Shown: positions 43,716-55,589 of the stretch, one piece after another | Numbering within the stretch: position 1 is the stretch's first letter | How the letters are laid out: each line of letters starts with the position of its first letter | Assembly: GCF_004307015.1 (NCBI RefSeq) | Contig: NZ_SIJL01000008.1 | Coordinates: 1 to 61,066 of the forward strand | Direction: 5' to 3' | From: Thermus thermamylovorans | Lineage (GTDB): Bacteria > Deinococcota > Deinococci > Deinococcales > Thermaceae | DNA: 61,066 nt | The notes under the pieces: model-generated | What the model was told of the DNA's origin: nothing | Databases searched by the model: none | What the model saw: only the letters and a program-made list of their open reading frames with translations | Translations under genes and position numbers: made by a program

Positions 43716-44693
43716 ATGGACGGGAACGTCCCCGACCCCAAGTACGGGGAGAAGCTGCGCCTGGTGGCCGAGGTCCTGAAGGCGGTGGAGGGCCCCATCT
43801 ACATCGCCACCCACGTGGACCCCGATGGGGACGCCATCGGGAGCTCTCTAGGGCTATACCGGGCCCTCAAGGCCCTGGGCAAGGAGGCCCGCTGGGTGGC
43901 CGAGCCCCCCCGCTTCCTGCGCTTTTTGGCCCAGGAGGAGGAGTACACGCCCCCCCTGGAGCGCCTCCCCCTGGGGGCCACCCTGGTGGTCCTGGACAGC
44001 GCCGACCCCAGCCGGGTGGCGGGGGTGCCCCTGGAGGGCTTCGTGGTCAACATCGACCACCACGGCACCAATCCCCGCTTCGGCCACCTGGCGGTGGTGG
44101 ACCCTTCCAAGGCGGCCACCGCAGAGATGGTGAAAGACCTCATCGACCTCCTGGGGGTGGCCTGGACGGAGGAGATCGCGACCCCTGTGCTCACCGGCAT
44201 CCTCACCGACACCGGCAACTTCCGCTTCGGCAACACCACCCCCGAGGTGCTGCGCAAAGCGGCGGAGCTCCTCGCCTCCGGGGTGCGCCTTTCCGAGATC
44301 ACCGACCGCCTGCAGTACCGCTCCCCCGCCTACTTCAAGGCCCTGGCGGCGGTCCTCGCCACCCTGGGCTTCCACTACGGGGGGCTTCTGGTCACCGCCC
44401 ACCTGCCCGAGGGCCTGGACCTCCCCGAGGAGGACGCCGACGGCTTCGTGGGGGTGATCCGCTACGCCGAGGGGGCGGTGGTGGCCGCCTACCTGCGGCG
44501 CAGGGGGGAGGGGGTCAAGGTCTCCCTGCGCTCCCGGGGCGGGGTTTCCGCCCAGAACATCGCCCTTCGGCTGGGGGGTGGCGGGCACGTACCCGCCGCC
44601 GGGGCCACCCTGGAGGGGGTGGACCTGGAGGAGGCTTACAGGCGCCTCCTGGAGGCGGTGGCGGAGGAGCTCAGACGGGCGGGGTACCTTTAG
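43716..44693 (+). CDS. nrnA: DHH/DHHA1 phosphoesterase, NrnA type
   Basis: This 325-residue DHH-family enzyme degrades nanoRNAs and dephosphorylates pAp. HVDPDGDAIGS, VLDSAD and NIDHHGTN are the metal motifs; GILTDTGNFRF precedes DHHA1, where GGGGHVPAAGATL binds substrate. I recall an experimentally studied T. thermophilus orthologue. Its stop lies 23 nt inside the convergent Uma2-type gene. Confidence 0.9.
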   Translation: MDGNVPDPKYGEKLRLVAEVLKAVEGPIYIATHVDPDGDAIGSSLGLYRALKALGKEARWVAEPPRFLRFLAQEEEYTPPLERLPLGATLVVLDSADPSRVAGVPLEGFVVNIDHHGTNPRFGHLAVVDPSKAATAEMVKDLIDLLGVAWTEEIATPVLTGILTDTGNFRFGNTTPEVLRKAAELLASGVRLSEITDRLQYRSPAYFKALAAVLATLGFHYGGLLVTAHLPEGLDLPEEDADGFVGVIRYAEGAVVAAYLRRRGEGVKVSLRSRGGVSAQNIALRLGGGGHVPAAGATLEGVDLEEAYRRLLEAVAEELRRAGYL

Positions 44694-45222
44694 GGGGGTT
44701 CCAGAGGAACGGGGGGGTTTGCAGGAGGAGGGGAGCCACCGCCTCTCCCCGCTCCACCAGAAGGCGGTGGCGGTAGCGTTTCCCCTTGGGTTCCCGGAAG
44801 ACCTCCAGGATCTCCCCCTCCGCCACAAGCCACACCTCGGGGATGCCCGCTTCCGCGTAGAGGGGGAGCTTCACCCCATAGTCCAGCTCCCAGGTGGAAA
44901 AGCTTACCTCCACCACCAAAAGCGCGTCTTCCCCTTCGGGGAGCTTTCCCCGGTAGAAGTCCTCCCGGGGCCGGAGCAGGGCGAGGTCCGGCTGGGGCAG
45001 GGAGTGGGAGGAGAGGCGCAAGGGGTTTTGTACGTAGACCAGGTCCCGCTCCCCGTAGAGCCTTTCCAGGGTTTTGCTCAGGTAGGTGACCAGGCTGGCG
45101 TGGCCGCTGCCGATGGGGGCCATTTCGTAAACCTCCCCGTCCAGGAGTTCCAGACGCACCCCCTCCGGGGCCCGTTCCGCGAGGGCCAGGAACTCCTCCA
45201 CCCGGATGCGGTACCGGAGCAT
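44671..45222 (-). CDS. Uma2-family (DUF820) putative nuclease
   Basis: This 183-residue protein has the PD-(D/E)XK-like pattern of Uma2: LELLDGEVYEMAPIGSGHA, LPQPDLALL, and LLVVEVSFSTWELDYGVKLPLYAEAGIPEVWLV. These proteins are abundant in cyanobacteria and Thermus; their function is not known. No antitoxin-like partner is adjacent. It shares 23 bp with the 3' end of nrnA. Confidence 0.85.
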   Translation of the reverse strand: MLRYRIRVEEFLALAERAPEGVRLELLDGEVYEMAPIGSGHASLVTYLSKTLERLYGERDLVYVQNPLRLSSHSLPQPDLALLRPREDFYRGKLPEGEDALLVVEVSFSTWELDYGVKLPLYAEAGIPEVWLVAEGEILEVFREPKGKRYRHRLLVERGEAVAPLLLQTPPFLWNPPKGTPPV

Positions 45223-45231
45223 AGCCCCATT

Positions 45232-47943
<2,712 letters not shown>

Positions 47944-48027
47944 TACCCTCCCGCGCCGGGGTTCGCTCCCTTCTTTCCCCGGGGCCCCTTTTGCGCCCAG
48001 GCCAGGCTTCCGGCGCGGGGGCCGTTG

Positions 48028-48033
48028 TAGATT
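48028..48033 (+). promoter_or_regulatory. -10 box of nth leaderless promoter
   Basis: TAGATT lies 7 nt before GTG 48041. Confidence 0.45.
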
Positions 48034-48040
48034 GGGGGGC

Positions 48041-48697
48041 GTGGACTGTCCTAGGGAGGGGCTCAAGGAGAAGCGGGAGCGGGCCCTCGCCATCCTGGAG
48101 GCCCTGAAGCGGGCCTACCCCGGAGCGAAGACCGAGCTCCGGCACAATAGCCCCTTCCAACTCCTCGTGGCCACGGTGCTCTCCGCCCAGGCCACGGACA
48201 AAAGCGTGAACGAGGCCACCCCCGCCCTCTTCGCCCGCTTCCCCGACGCCAAAGCCCTGGCGGAGGCCACCCCGGAGGCGGTGGAGCCCTACATAAGGCG
48301 CATCGGCCTCTACCGCACCAAGGCCAGGAACCTGGTGGCCCTGGCCCGGAGGCTCCTGGAGGCGCACGGGGGGGAGGTGCCCAGGGACAAGGAGGCCCTG
48401 ATGGAGCTGCCCGGGGTGGGCTGGAAGACGGCCACCGTGGTCCTAGGAGCGGCCTTCGGGGTGCCGGGGATCGCCGTGGACACCCACGTGGCCCGCCTGG
48501 CCAAAAGGCTCTGCCTCTCCCGGGCCAAAACTCCGGAGGGGATCGGGGCCGAGCTGGAGAGGCTTTTCCCCGAGGAAGACCAGGTCTTCGTCCATCACGC
48601 CCTGGTCCTCCACGGGCGCTACCTCTGCACCGCCAGGAGGCCCAGGTGCCCCGCCTGCCCCCTGGCCCCCCACTGCCCGAGCCGCCAAGAGGGGTAG
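48041..48697 (+). CDS. nth: Endonuclease III
   Basis: This 218-residue glycosylase/AP lyase removes oxidised pyrimidines. The helix-hairpin-helix LPGVGWKTA carries Lys129; Asp147 is in AVDTHVARLAKR. The C-terminal [4Fe-4S] site CX6CX2CX5C is complete (CTARRPRCPACPLAPHC). GTG 48041 fits the promoter and the family N-terminus (EKRERALAILEAL); the frame stays open upstream with no homology. Confidence 0.95.
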   Translation: MDCPREGLKEKRERALAILEALKRAYPGAKTELRHNSPFQLLVATVLSAQATDKSVNEATPALFARFPDAKALAEATPEAVEPYIRRIGLYRTKARNLVALARRLLEAHGGEVPRDKEALMELPGVGWKTATVVLGAAFGVPGIAVDTHVARLAKRLCLSRAKTPEGIGAELERLFPEEDQVFVHHALVLHGRYLCTARRPRCPACPLAPHCPSRQEG

Positions 48698-48719
48698 CCC
48701 CCCGGCCGAGGGACCTTCC

Positions 48720-49898
48720 ATGGACCGCATCCTCGCCGCGCCCGCCCACCGCTTCCTCCTGGCCAGCGCCTTCTGGTCCTTCGGGGCCAACCTGGTCTAC
48801 TTCTTCCTCAACTTCCACCTCGAGGCCCTGGGCTTTGGCCGCCAGGCCATTGGCCTGGCCCAGGCCCTCCTACTCCTCACGGGGGTGGTCTTCGCCCTGC
48901 CCCTGGCCTACCTCATCCCCCGGCTGGGCTACCTCAGAAGCCTCCGCCTCGCCCTGGCTCTGGCGGTGGGGGGCGGCCTCCTCCTGGGCCTGGGCCTTTG
49001 GGTCTTTCCTGGGCTCGGCCTCTACGGCCTGGCCGGGGCCTTCCTGCAGGGGGCGGCGGCCCCCCTCCTCGCCCGGCTGGTGCCCCCAGAGAGGCGGGTT
49101 CTCCTCTTCAGCCTGCAGGCGGCCCTCACCACGGCCACGGGCTTCTTCTCCACCCTCCTGGCGGGCCTCCTTTCCGACGCCCTCGGGGCGCGGTGGGTCC
49201 TCCTCTTCGCCCTGCCCTTCTTCCTCCTGGCCCTGCCCTTCCTCCTGGGCCTCCCCGAGGGCCGGGGGGAGCCTCCCCGGCTCCGGGGGCGGTTTGGCCT
49301 CTGGTTCCGCCTCTTCCTCCCCCAGGTGACCATCGGCTTCGGGGCGGGCCTGGTCATCCCCTTTCTGAACCTTTACCTGCGGGAGCGGTTCGGCCTCAGC
49401 TACGGGGCCACGGGGTTTATCTTCGCCCTCTCCGCCCTGGCCACGGGGGTGGCCATGCTCCTCCAGCCCCTCCTGGCGGCCCGCCTGGGGAAGCTGGGGG
49501 CCATCGTCTTCGTCCAGGCCCTCTCCCTGCCCTTTCTGGCCATCCTGGCCTGGGCCCCCTGGCTGCCCCTGGTCACCCTGGCCCTCCTGGTGCGGGGGGC
49601 CCTCATGAACGCCGCCGGGCCCGTCTACGCCGCCCTGGTCATGGACTACCTGGAGGACGGGGAGCGCCCCGGCTTCTTCCTGGTGGAGGCCGCCCTCTGG
49701 GGCCTCCTCTTCGCCCTGGGGAGCGCCCTTTCCGGCCTGCTCCAGGAGGCCCTGGGCCTCGCCGCCTTCCACTACCTCTTCGCCGCCACCTTGGCCCTCT
49801 ACGCCTTCGGCATCGCCCTCTGGCCCTGGGCCTTCCGGGGCCTCCGGGGTCTTGGGGAAGAGGGCAGGGCCCCCGCGGAGGCTCAGGGCAGACCCTAG
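48720..49898 (+). CDS. Major facilitator superfamily transporter
   Basis: This 392-residue protein has 12 predicted helices in two halves. The loop after helix 2-3 (YLIPRLGYLRSLRLALAL) is a variant MFS motif A. It begins FWSFGANLVYFFLNFHLEALGF. The substrate cannot be predicted. It follows nth by 22 nt and may be co-transcribed. Confidence 0.85.
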   Translation: MDRILAAPAHRFLLASAFWSFGANLVYFFLNFHLEALGFGRQAIGLAQALLLLTGVVFALPLAYLIPRLGYLRSLRLALALAVGGGLLLGLGLWVFPGLGLYGLAGAFLQGAAAPLLARLVPPERRVLLFSLQAALTTATGFFSTLLAGLLSDALGARWVLLFALPFFLLALPFLLGLPEGRGEPPRLRGRFGLWFRLFLPQVTIGFGAGLVIPFLNLYLRERFGLSYGATGFIFALSALATGVAMLLQPLLAARLGKLGAIVFVQALSLPFLAILAWAPWLPLVTLALLVRGALMNAAGPVYAALVMDYLEDGERPGFFLVEAALWGLLFALGSALSGLLQEALGLAAFHYLFAATLALYAFGIALWPWAFRGLRGLGEEGRAPAEAQGRP

Positions 49899-49941
49899 GG
49901 TAGGGAATGGGACCCAAGGCGCTGGGCCAAGGCGGTGTCCG

Positions 49942-49957
49942 CCCCTTGCGCAAGGGG
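49942..49957 (+). terminator. 16-bp perfect palindrome after the MFS gene
   Basis: CCCCTTGCGCAAGGGG forms a 6-bp stem with a GCGC loop, 43 nt past the stop. There is no T-run. Confidence 0.45.
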
Positions 49958-50039
49958 GCATAGCCTGGGGACGGCCTGGCCCTTGCCCCGCTCCCGGGAA
50001 GCGGTGGGGGCGGGGGCTTTGCACCTTTCCCGCCTGGCC

Positions 50040-50045
50040 TAGACT
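50040..50045 (+). promoter_or_regulatory. -10 box of moeA leaderless promoter
   Basis: TAGACT lies 6 nt before ATG 50052; TTGCAC at 50019-50024 may be the -35 box with a short spacer. Confidence 0.45.
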
Positions 50046-50051
50046 GGGGGT

Positions 50052-51266
50052 ATGCGGGCGAACCTCAGCGTGGAAGAGGCCCTGGAGCTGGTCCTAGCCG
50101 AGGCCCGGGGGGAGCCCGGCGTGGAGGAGCTTCCCCTGGGGGAGGCCCTGGGCCGGGTGCTGGCGGAAGACCTGGCCTCCTTGGCGGACCACCCCGACCA
50201 GGACGACACCGCCATCGACGGCTACGCCTGCCGGGAGGCGGACGCCCTAGGGGCTTCCCGGGAAAGCCCGGCGCGCCTCCGGGTGATCGGGGAGTCCCCC
50301 GCGGGGAGGCCCTTCAGGGGACGGGTAGGGCCGGGCGAGGCAGTGGCGGTCTACACGGGGGCCCCCATCCCCGAGGGGACGGACGCGGTGGTGCGGGTGG
50401 AGGACACCCGGAGGGAGGGGGACGAGGTCCTCCTCTTCGCCCCTGCGAGCCCCAAGGACATAAGGCCCAAGGGGGACGACCTCAGGCGGGGGGAGGTCTA
50501 CCTCCGGCGGGGGGACCTCCTCACCCCCGGCAGGCTCGGCCTGGCCGCGGCCATGGGCCACCCCCAGGTGCGGGTCTTCCGCCCTCCCCGGGTGGGGATC
50601 CTCTCCACCGGGGACGAGGTGGTGGAGCCGGGAGAGCCCTTGCCCTATGGTGGGGTCTACAACTCCAACGCCTACAGTCTCCTGGGCCTGGTGCGGGAGG
50701 CGGGGGGGGAGCCGGTCCTCCTGGGCAAGGTGGAGGACGAGCCCCAAAGGGTGCTCGCCCGCCTGGAAGGGGCGGGGCGGCTGGACCTCCTCCTCACCTC
50801 GGGGGGGGTGTCCATGGGGGAGTACGACGTGGTGCGCAAGGTCTTGGAGGAGCGGGGAGAGGTCCTCTTCTGGAAGGTGAAGCAACAGCCCGGGGGGCCC
50901 TTGCTCCTTGCCCGTCTGGACGGGCTTCCCGTCCTGGGCCTGCCGGGGAACCCGGTGTCCAGCATGGTGACCTTCTTCCTCTACGGGAGACCCTTCCTCT
51001 ACAGGCTCCTCCGGCGCACCGAGCCCCCTTACCGCGCCCTTAGGGCCAAAGCCCTCACCCCCTTCCGCGGGGCAGCGGGCAAGAAGGTCTTCCGCCGGGG
51101 GATCCTCTCCTTTGAGGGAGAGCTCGTGGTGCGCACCACGGGGAACCAGTCGAGCGGGGTGCTCCGCTCCATGGCCCTGGGCAACGCCCTGGTGGTGATC
51201 CCTCCGGACCAAGAGGTGCGGGAGGGGGAGGCGGTGGAGGCCATCCCCTTGACATTCGTGCTCTAG
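50052..51266 (+). CDS. moeA: Molybdopterin molybdotransferase MoeA
   Basis: This 404-residue enzyme inserts molybdenum into molybdopterin. The conserved blocks DDTAIDGYAC, AVYTGAPIPEGTDAVVRVED, GILSTGDEVVEPG, TSGGVSMGEYDVVRKVLEE and GLPGNPVSSMVTF are present. It would serve the molybdoenzyme encoded at 5.2-8.6 kb, among others. Its last 18 bp hold the -35 box of the hera promoter. Confidence 0.95.
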   Translation: MRANLSVEEALELVLAEARGEPGVEELPLGEALGRVLAEDLASLADHPDQDDTAIDGYACREADALGASRESPARLRVIGESPAGRPFRGRVGPGEAVAVYTGAPIPEGTDAVVRVEDTRREGDEVLLFAPASPKDIRPKGDDLRRGEVYLRRGDLLTPGRLGLAAAMGHPQVRVFRPPRVGILSTGDEVVEPGEPLPYGGVYNSNAYSLLGLVREAGGEPVLLGKVEDEPQRVLARLEGAGRLDLLLTSGGVSMGEYDVVRKVLEERGEVLFWKVKQQPGGPLLLARLDGLPVLGLPGNPVSSMVTFFLYGRPFLYRLLRRTEPPYRALRAKALTPFRGAAGKKVFRRGILSFEGELVVRTTGNQSSGVLRSMALGNALVVIPPDQEVREGEAVEAIPLTFVL

Positions 51267-51277
51267 TTCACTAAGCT
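51249..51277 (+). promoter_or_regulatory. hera promoter overlapping the moeA 3' end
   Basis: TTGACA (51249-51254), a 17-bp spacer and TAAGCT (51272-51277). The -35 hexamer lies inside the last codons of moeA. Confidence 0.7.
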
Positions 51278-51341
51278 TAGAAGGTTTACGGGCTTTACCC
51301 CTCCTCCTTGGGCGCGGGTGGGGCCCGGGAAGCGAGAGAGC

Positions 51342-52880
51342 ATGGAGTTCAAAGACTTTCCCCTGAAGGACGAGATCAAGGAAGCCCTCCTGCGGCGGGG
51401 CATCACCGCCCCCACCCCCATCCAGGCGGCGGCCTTGCCCCTGGCCCTGGAGGGCAGGGATCTCATCGGCCAGGCCCGCACCGGCACCGGCAAGACCCTG
51501 GCCTTTGCCCTGCCCATCGCCCAGGGCCTCGAGGCCTCCTCCGAGCGGGGCCGCCCCCCCAGGGCCCTGGTCCTCACCCCCACCCGGGAGCTGGCCCTCC
51601 AGGTCTCCGGGGAGCTGCAGGCGGTGGCCCCCCACCTCAAGGTGGTCACCGTGTACGGGGGCACCGGCTACGGCAAGCAAAAAGACGAGCTCCTCCGGGG
51701 GGCAGACGTGGTGGTGGCCACCCCCGGGCGGGCCCTGGACTACCTGAAACAGGGGGTTTTGGACCTCTCCCGGCTGCGGATCGCCGTCCTGGACGAGGCG
51801 GACGAGATGCTCTCCATGGGCTTTGAGGAGGAGGTGGAGGCCCTTCTTTCCGCCACGCCCCCTGAGCGCCAGACCCTCCTCTTCTCCGCCACCCTGCCCT
51901 CCTGGGCCAGGAGGCTCGCCGAGCGCTACATGCGCGCCCCGGTGGTCATCAACGTGGTGCGGGAGGAGGGGGTTACCTACCAGGAGGAGGCGGTGCCCGC
52001 CCCTGGGGACCGCCTTTCCCTCCTCTCCGACCTCCTTTACGTGAAAGCCCCCAAGCGGGCCATCGTCTTCACCCGCACCAAGGCGGAAACGGAAGAGGTG
52101 GCCACGGGCCTCCTCCGCCTGGGCCATCCGGCCCGGGCCATCCACGGCGACCTCTCCCAGACGGACCGGGAAAGGGTGATGCGGGCCTTCCGCGAGGGGG
52201 AGGTGCGGGTCCTGGTGGCCACGGACGTGGCCGCCCGCGGCCTGGACATCCCCGAGGTGGACCTGGTGGTGCACCACCGCCTCCCCGACCGGCCGGAGAC
52301 CTACCAGCACCGCTCCGGGCGCACGGGCCGCGCGGGGCGGGGGGGTGAGGTGGTGATCCTCTACGGACCTCGGGAAAGGCGGGAGCTTTCCGAGCTGGAA
52401 CGGGCGGTGGGGCGTACCTTCCGGCGGGTAAACCCCCCTACACCCGAAGAAGTCCTGGAGGCCAAGTGGCACCACCTCCTGGCCCGGCTCGCCCGGGTGC
52501 CGGAGCGGGACTACAAGCTCTACCTGGACTTCGCCGGGAGGCTCTTCGCCGAGGGGCGGGTGGAGGTGGTGGCGGCCCTCATGGCCCTCCTCCTGGGCGG
52601 GGCCCCCAGGGAGAAGAGCCTCCTCACCGGGGAGGAGGGCTGGCTCACCTTCAGGGCCACAGGGGCCAGGCTCACCCTGCCCCGGCTCGTGGCCCTGCTG
52701 AAGGAGAGGGGCCTCGAGGTGGGCAAGATCGCCCAGGGAGAGGAGGCCCTTTACGTGGATCTGCGCCCGCAGGACCTCCCCCGCCTGGCCGAGGTGCCGG
52801 GGGTGAAGCTGGAGCGGGCCCGGCGGGTGGAAGCCCTGCCCGAGGCGCCCGCCCATAGCCGCCGTCCCATGCGCCGCTAA
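51342..52880 (+). CDS. hera: DEAD-box RNA helicase Hera
   Basis: This 512-residue helicase corresponds to Hera of T. thermophilus. Motif Q, Walker A ([10 protein letters not shown]), [11 protein letters not shown] (LLFSATLP) and [10 protein letters not shown] form the RecA-like core (1-365). A dimerisation domain (about 370-420) and an RNase P-RNA-type RNA-binding domain (about 425-512) follow. It remodels structured RNA, probably in ribosome or RNase P assembly. AGCGAGAGAGC before the ATG is a weak ribosome binding site. Confidence 0.94.
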   Translation: MEFKDFPLKDEIKEALLRRGITAPTPIQAAALPLALEGRDLIGQARTGTGKTLAFALPIAQGLEASSERGRPPRALVLTPTRELALQVSGELQAVAPHLKVVTVYGGTGYGKQKDELLRGADVVVATPGRALDYLKQGVLDLSRLRIAVLDEADEMLSMGFEEEVEALLSATPPERQTLLFSATLPSWARRLAERYMRAPVVINVVREEGVTYQEEAVPAPGDRLSLLSDLLYVKAPKRAIVFTRTKAETEEVATGLLRLGHPARAIHGDLSQTDRERVMRAFREGEVRVLVATDVAARGLDIPEVDLVVHHRLPDRPETYQHRSGRTGRAGRGGEVVILYGPRERRELSELERAVGRTFRRVNPPTPEEVLEAKWHHLLARLARVPERDYKLYLDFAGRLFAEGRVEVVAALMALLLGGAPREKSLLTGEEGWLTFRATGARLTLPRLVALLKERGLEVGKIAQGEEALYVDLRPQDLPRLAEVPGVKLERARRVEALPEAPAHSRRPMRR

Positions 52881-52896
52881 AGCCCTGGTGGGGGTT

Positions 52897-52942
52897 AAAG
52901 GCCTTCCCCCCTCGCCACCGAGGGGGGAAGCCTTGCGTTTTG
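52897..52942 (+). terminator. Strong terminator after hera
   Basis: CTTCCCCCCTC (52903-52913) and GAGGGGGGAAG (52920-52930) pair perfectly around a 6-nt loop, followed by GCGTTTT. Confidence 0.85.
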
Positions 52943-52946
52943 GCCC

Positions 52947-53023
52947 TGGTGCGCCCGGAGGGATTCGAACCCCCGACCTAGGGCTTAGGAAGCCCCCGCT
53001 CTGTCCTGCTGAGCTACGGGCGC
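52947..53023 (-). tRNA. tRNA-Arg, anticodon CCT
   Basis: The 77-nt cloverleaf has acceptor arms GCGCCCG/CGGGCGC, a D arm GCTC/GAGC, an anticodon arm GGGGC-TTCCTAA-GCCCT with CCT at its centre, and a T arm GGGGG-TTCGAAT-CCCTC. A73 is followed by a genome-encoded CCA. It reads AGG codons. Confidence 0.95.
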
Positions 53024-53081
53024 CCGCGCCTTGTGGGATTCTAGCATTCTCAGAAGGCGGAGGCAACCCGTCCCTTCCCGG

Positions 53082-53087
53082 TATAGT
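53082..53087 (+). promoter_or_regulatory. -10 box of the transketolase promoter
   Basis: TATAGT lies 46 nt before the start codon, so this gene has a normal leader with GGAGGAG. No good -35 is seen. Confidence 0.45.
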
Positions 53088-53133
53088 CTTCGGGTGGGCG
53101 GGGGCCCGGCCCAGGGTCCCGCCGGAGGAGACC

Positions 53134-55092
53134 ATGACTGAGCCCAAGGACCTCGAGGCCCTTTCCGTGAACGCCATCCGGTTTTTGGCCATCGATGCCG
53201 TGGAAAAGGCCAAAAGCGGCCACCCTGGCATGCCCATGGCCATGGCGCCCCTGGCCTATCTCCTCTTTCACGAGGCCATGCGCCACAATCCCCTGGACCC
53301 CTCTTGGCCCAACCGGGATCGCTTTGTCCTTTCCGCCGGGCATGGGTCCATGCTCCTTTACGCCATCTTGCACCTCACGGGCTATGACCTCTCCCTCGAG
53401 GAGCTCAAACGCTTCCGCCAGTGGGGCTCCAAGACCCCGGGGCACCCCGAGTACGGTCACACCCCGGGGGTAGAGGTGACCACCGGTCCCCTGGGCCAGG
53501 GGATCGCCACCGCCGTGGGCCTGGCCCTGGCGGAGAGGAAGCTCGCCGCGGAGTTCAACCGCCCGGGTTATGAGGTGGTGAACCACTACACCTACGTGCT
53601 GGCCTCGGATGGGGACCTGATGGAGGGGGTTTCCGGGGAGGCCAGCTCCTTGGCGGGGCACTGGCGGCTTTCCAAGCTCATCGTCTTCTGGGACGACAAC
53701 CGCATCTCCATCGACGGTCCCACGGACCTGGCCTTCACCGAGGACGTCCTCCTGCGCTTCCGCGCCTACGGCTGGCAGACCCTCCGGGTGGAGGACGCCA
53801 ACAACCTCCAAGCCCTCCGCCACGCCCTCCGCCTGGCCCAGCTGGACGAAAGGCCCTCCCTCATCGCCGTGCGCAGCCACATCGGCTTCGGTTCCCCCAA
53901 GCAGGACTCCCACAAGGCCCACGGGGAGCCCCTGGGGGTGGAGGCGGTGGCGGCCACCCGGAGAAACCTGGGCTGGCCCTACCCTCCCTTCGAGGTGCCC
54001 GAGGAAGTCTACCGCCACATGGACATGCGGGAGAAGGGGAGGGCCTGGCAAGAAGCCTGGGAACAGCTGCTGGTAGCCTACGCCCGGGCTTATCCCGATC
54101 TTTACCAGGAACTTTCGCGCCGCCTAAAGGGCGAGCTCCCCTCTCTACCCGAGGAACCCCCAACCTTTGACAAACCCATTGCCACGCGGGCTGCCAGCGG
54201 CAGGGCCTTGGACGCCATCGCCTCCCGGATGCCCGAGCTTCTGGGGGGAAGCGCCGACCTCACCCCCTCCAACAACACCCAGGCCCAGGGCATGGCGGGT
54301 TTCTCCCCCCAAAACCCCACGGGACGGTACATCCACTTCGGGGTAAGGGAGCATGGGATGGGGGCAATCCTCAATGGCCTGAACCTGCACGGAGGCTACC
54401 GGGCCTACGGGGGCACCTTCCTGGTCTTCTCCGACTACCTGCGCCCCGCCATCCGCCTGGCCGCCCTCATGGGCACCCCCACGATCTTCGTCTTCACCCA
54501 CGACTCCATCGCCCTGGGGGAGGACGGCCCCACCCACCAGCCCGTGGAGCACCTCGTGTCCTTGCGGGCCATGCCGGGCCTCTGGGTGATCCGCCCTGCG
54601 GACGCCTACGAAACCTTCTATGCCTGGCACGTGGCCCTGGGGCGGAAGGAGGGCCCCACCGCCCTCGTTCTCACCCGGCAGGCGGTGCCCCTCCTTTCCC
54701 CGGAAAAGGCCAAAGGAGTCCTTAAAGGAGGCTACGTCCTGGAGGATGCGGAAGACCCCGAAGGAGTCCTGGTGGCCACGGGTAGCGAGGTGCATCTAGC
54801 CCTGGAGGCCAGGGCTCTCCTGGCCGAGAGAGGCCGCCGGGTGCGGGTGGTGAGCCTGCCCTCCTTCGAGCTCTTCGCGGCCCAGCCCCAGGCGTACCGG
54901 AAGGAGGTCCTCCCGCCAGGCCTCCCCACCCTGGCGGTGGAGGCGGGGGCCACCTTGGGCTGGGAACGCTACGCCCATAAGGCGGTGGGCCTGGACCGCT
55001 TCGGGGCCAGCGCTCCCTACCCCGAGGTCTACGAGAGGCTGGGCTTCACCCCAAAGCGGGTGGTGGAGGCCTTTCTGGACCTTTTGGAGTAG
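53134..55092 (+). CDS. tkt: Transketolase
   Basis: This 652-residue thiamine-diphosphate enzyme moves two-carbon units in the pentose phosphate pathway. [40 protein letters not shown] and [18 protein letters not shown] (metal/ThDP site) are present, with [19 protein letters not shown] in the pyrimidine domain. ATG 53134 has GGAGGAG upstream. rpe follows two genes later, keeping the pathway together. Confidence 0.95.
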   Translation: MTEPKDLEALSVNAIRFLAIDAVEKAKSGHPGMPMAMAPLAYLLFHEAMRHNPLDPSWPNRDRFVLSAGHGSMLLYAILHLTGYDLSLEELKRFRQWGSKTPGHPEYGHTPGVEVTTGPLGQGIATAVGLALAERKLAAEFNRPGYEVVNHYTYVLASDGDLMEGVSGEASSLAGHWRLSKLIVFWDDNRISIDGPTDLAFTEDVLLRFRAYGWQTLRVEDANNLQALRHALRLAQLDERPSLIAVRSHIGFGSPKQDSHKAHGEPLGVEAVAATRRNLGWPYPPFEVPEEVYRHMDMREKGRAWQEAWEQLLVAYARAYPDLYQELSRRLKGELPSLPEEPPTFDKPIATRAASGRALDAIASRMPELLGGSADLTPSNNTQAQGMAGFSPQNPTGRYIHFGVREHGMGAILNGLNLHGGYRAYGGTFLVFSDYLRPAIRLAALMGTPTIFVFTHDSIALGEDGPTHQPVEHLVSLRAMPGLWVIRPADAYETFYAWHVALGRKEGPTALVLTRQAVPLLSPEKAKGVLKGGYVLEDAEDPEGVLVATGSEVHLALEARALLAERGRRVRVVSLPSFELFAAQPQAYRKEVLPPGLPTLAVEAGATLGWERYAHKAVGLDRFGASAPYPEVYERLGFTPKRVVEAFLDLLE

Positions 55093-55135
55093 GCACACCG
55101 CCCCGCGCCCTCTTTTGCAGAAGCACCTCTCCCGC

Positions 55136-55141
55136 TATCCT
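55136..55141 (+). promoter_or_regulatory. -10 box of the second PsiE-like gene
   Basis: TATCCT lies 6 nt before ATG 55148, with TTTTGC 17 bp upstream (55113-55118). Leaderless. Confidence 0.45.
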
Positions 55142-55147
55142 CCCCCT

Positions 55148-55582
55148 ATGGACAGGCTGCAGGCCTTCTTTCCCCTGGCGGAGCGCGCCATCTACCTCTT
55201 CGCCGGGCTCATGGTCATCCTAGGGGCGGCCTACCTCCTGGGGAGTGCCTTGGTGGAGGGGACCGAGCTCCTCTTCCAAAGGCAGGGGGATCGGCTGGCC
55301 ATCTTCCTCCTGGACCGGGTGCTCCTGGCTCTGATGATGGCGGAGATCCTTTACACCGTCATGCGCTTCGCCAAGGAGGGCCAGCTCCAGGTGGAGCCCT
55401 TCCTGATCATCGGCATCATCGCCGGGGTGCGGAGGATTCTGGTGGTGACCGCCGAGGGCCTACAGAAGTTCCCCTTCGCCCTGGACCACCCGGGTTTCCA
55501 GGCGGTTTTGGCGGAGCTTTTGCTCCTCTCTCTCATGATCCTGGCCTTGGCCTGGGCCTACCGCCTGGTGCGGAAGGTATAG
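55148..55582 (+). CDS. PsiE-like membrane protein (second copy)
   Basis: This 144-residue protein has four helices and the family region LMMAEILYTVMRFAKEG followed by EPFLIIGIIAGVRRILVVTAEGLQ. It is closer to the family consensus than the copy at 19719-20138. Its stop codon forms part of the -10 box of rpe. Function unknown. Confidence 0.75.
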   Translation: MDRLQAFFPLAERAIYLFAGLMVILGAAYLLGSALVEGTELLFQRQGDRLAIFLLDRVLLALMMAEILYTVMRFAKEGQLQVEPFLIIGIIAGVRRILVVTAEGLQKFPFALDHPGFQAVLAELLLLSLMILALAWAYRLVRKV

Positions 55583-55583
55583 T
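55578..55583 (+). promoter_or_regulatory. -10 box of rpe leaderless promoter
   Basis: TATAGT lies 6 nt before GTG 55590 and contains the TAG stop of the preceding gene. Confidence 0.5.
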
Positions 55584-55589
55584 GGCCCT

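Noticed and set aside
50247-53243. A 998-residue frame on the minus strand across moeA, hera and the tRNA.
   Set aside because: It crosses a tRNA gene, a terminator and two conserved genes on the other strand; an artefact of high GC.
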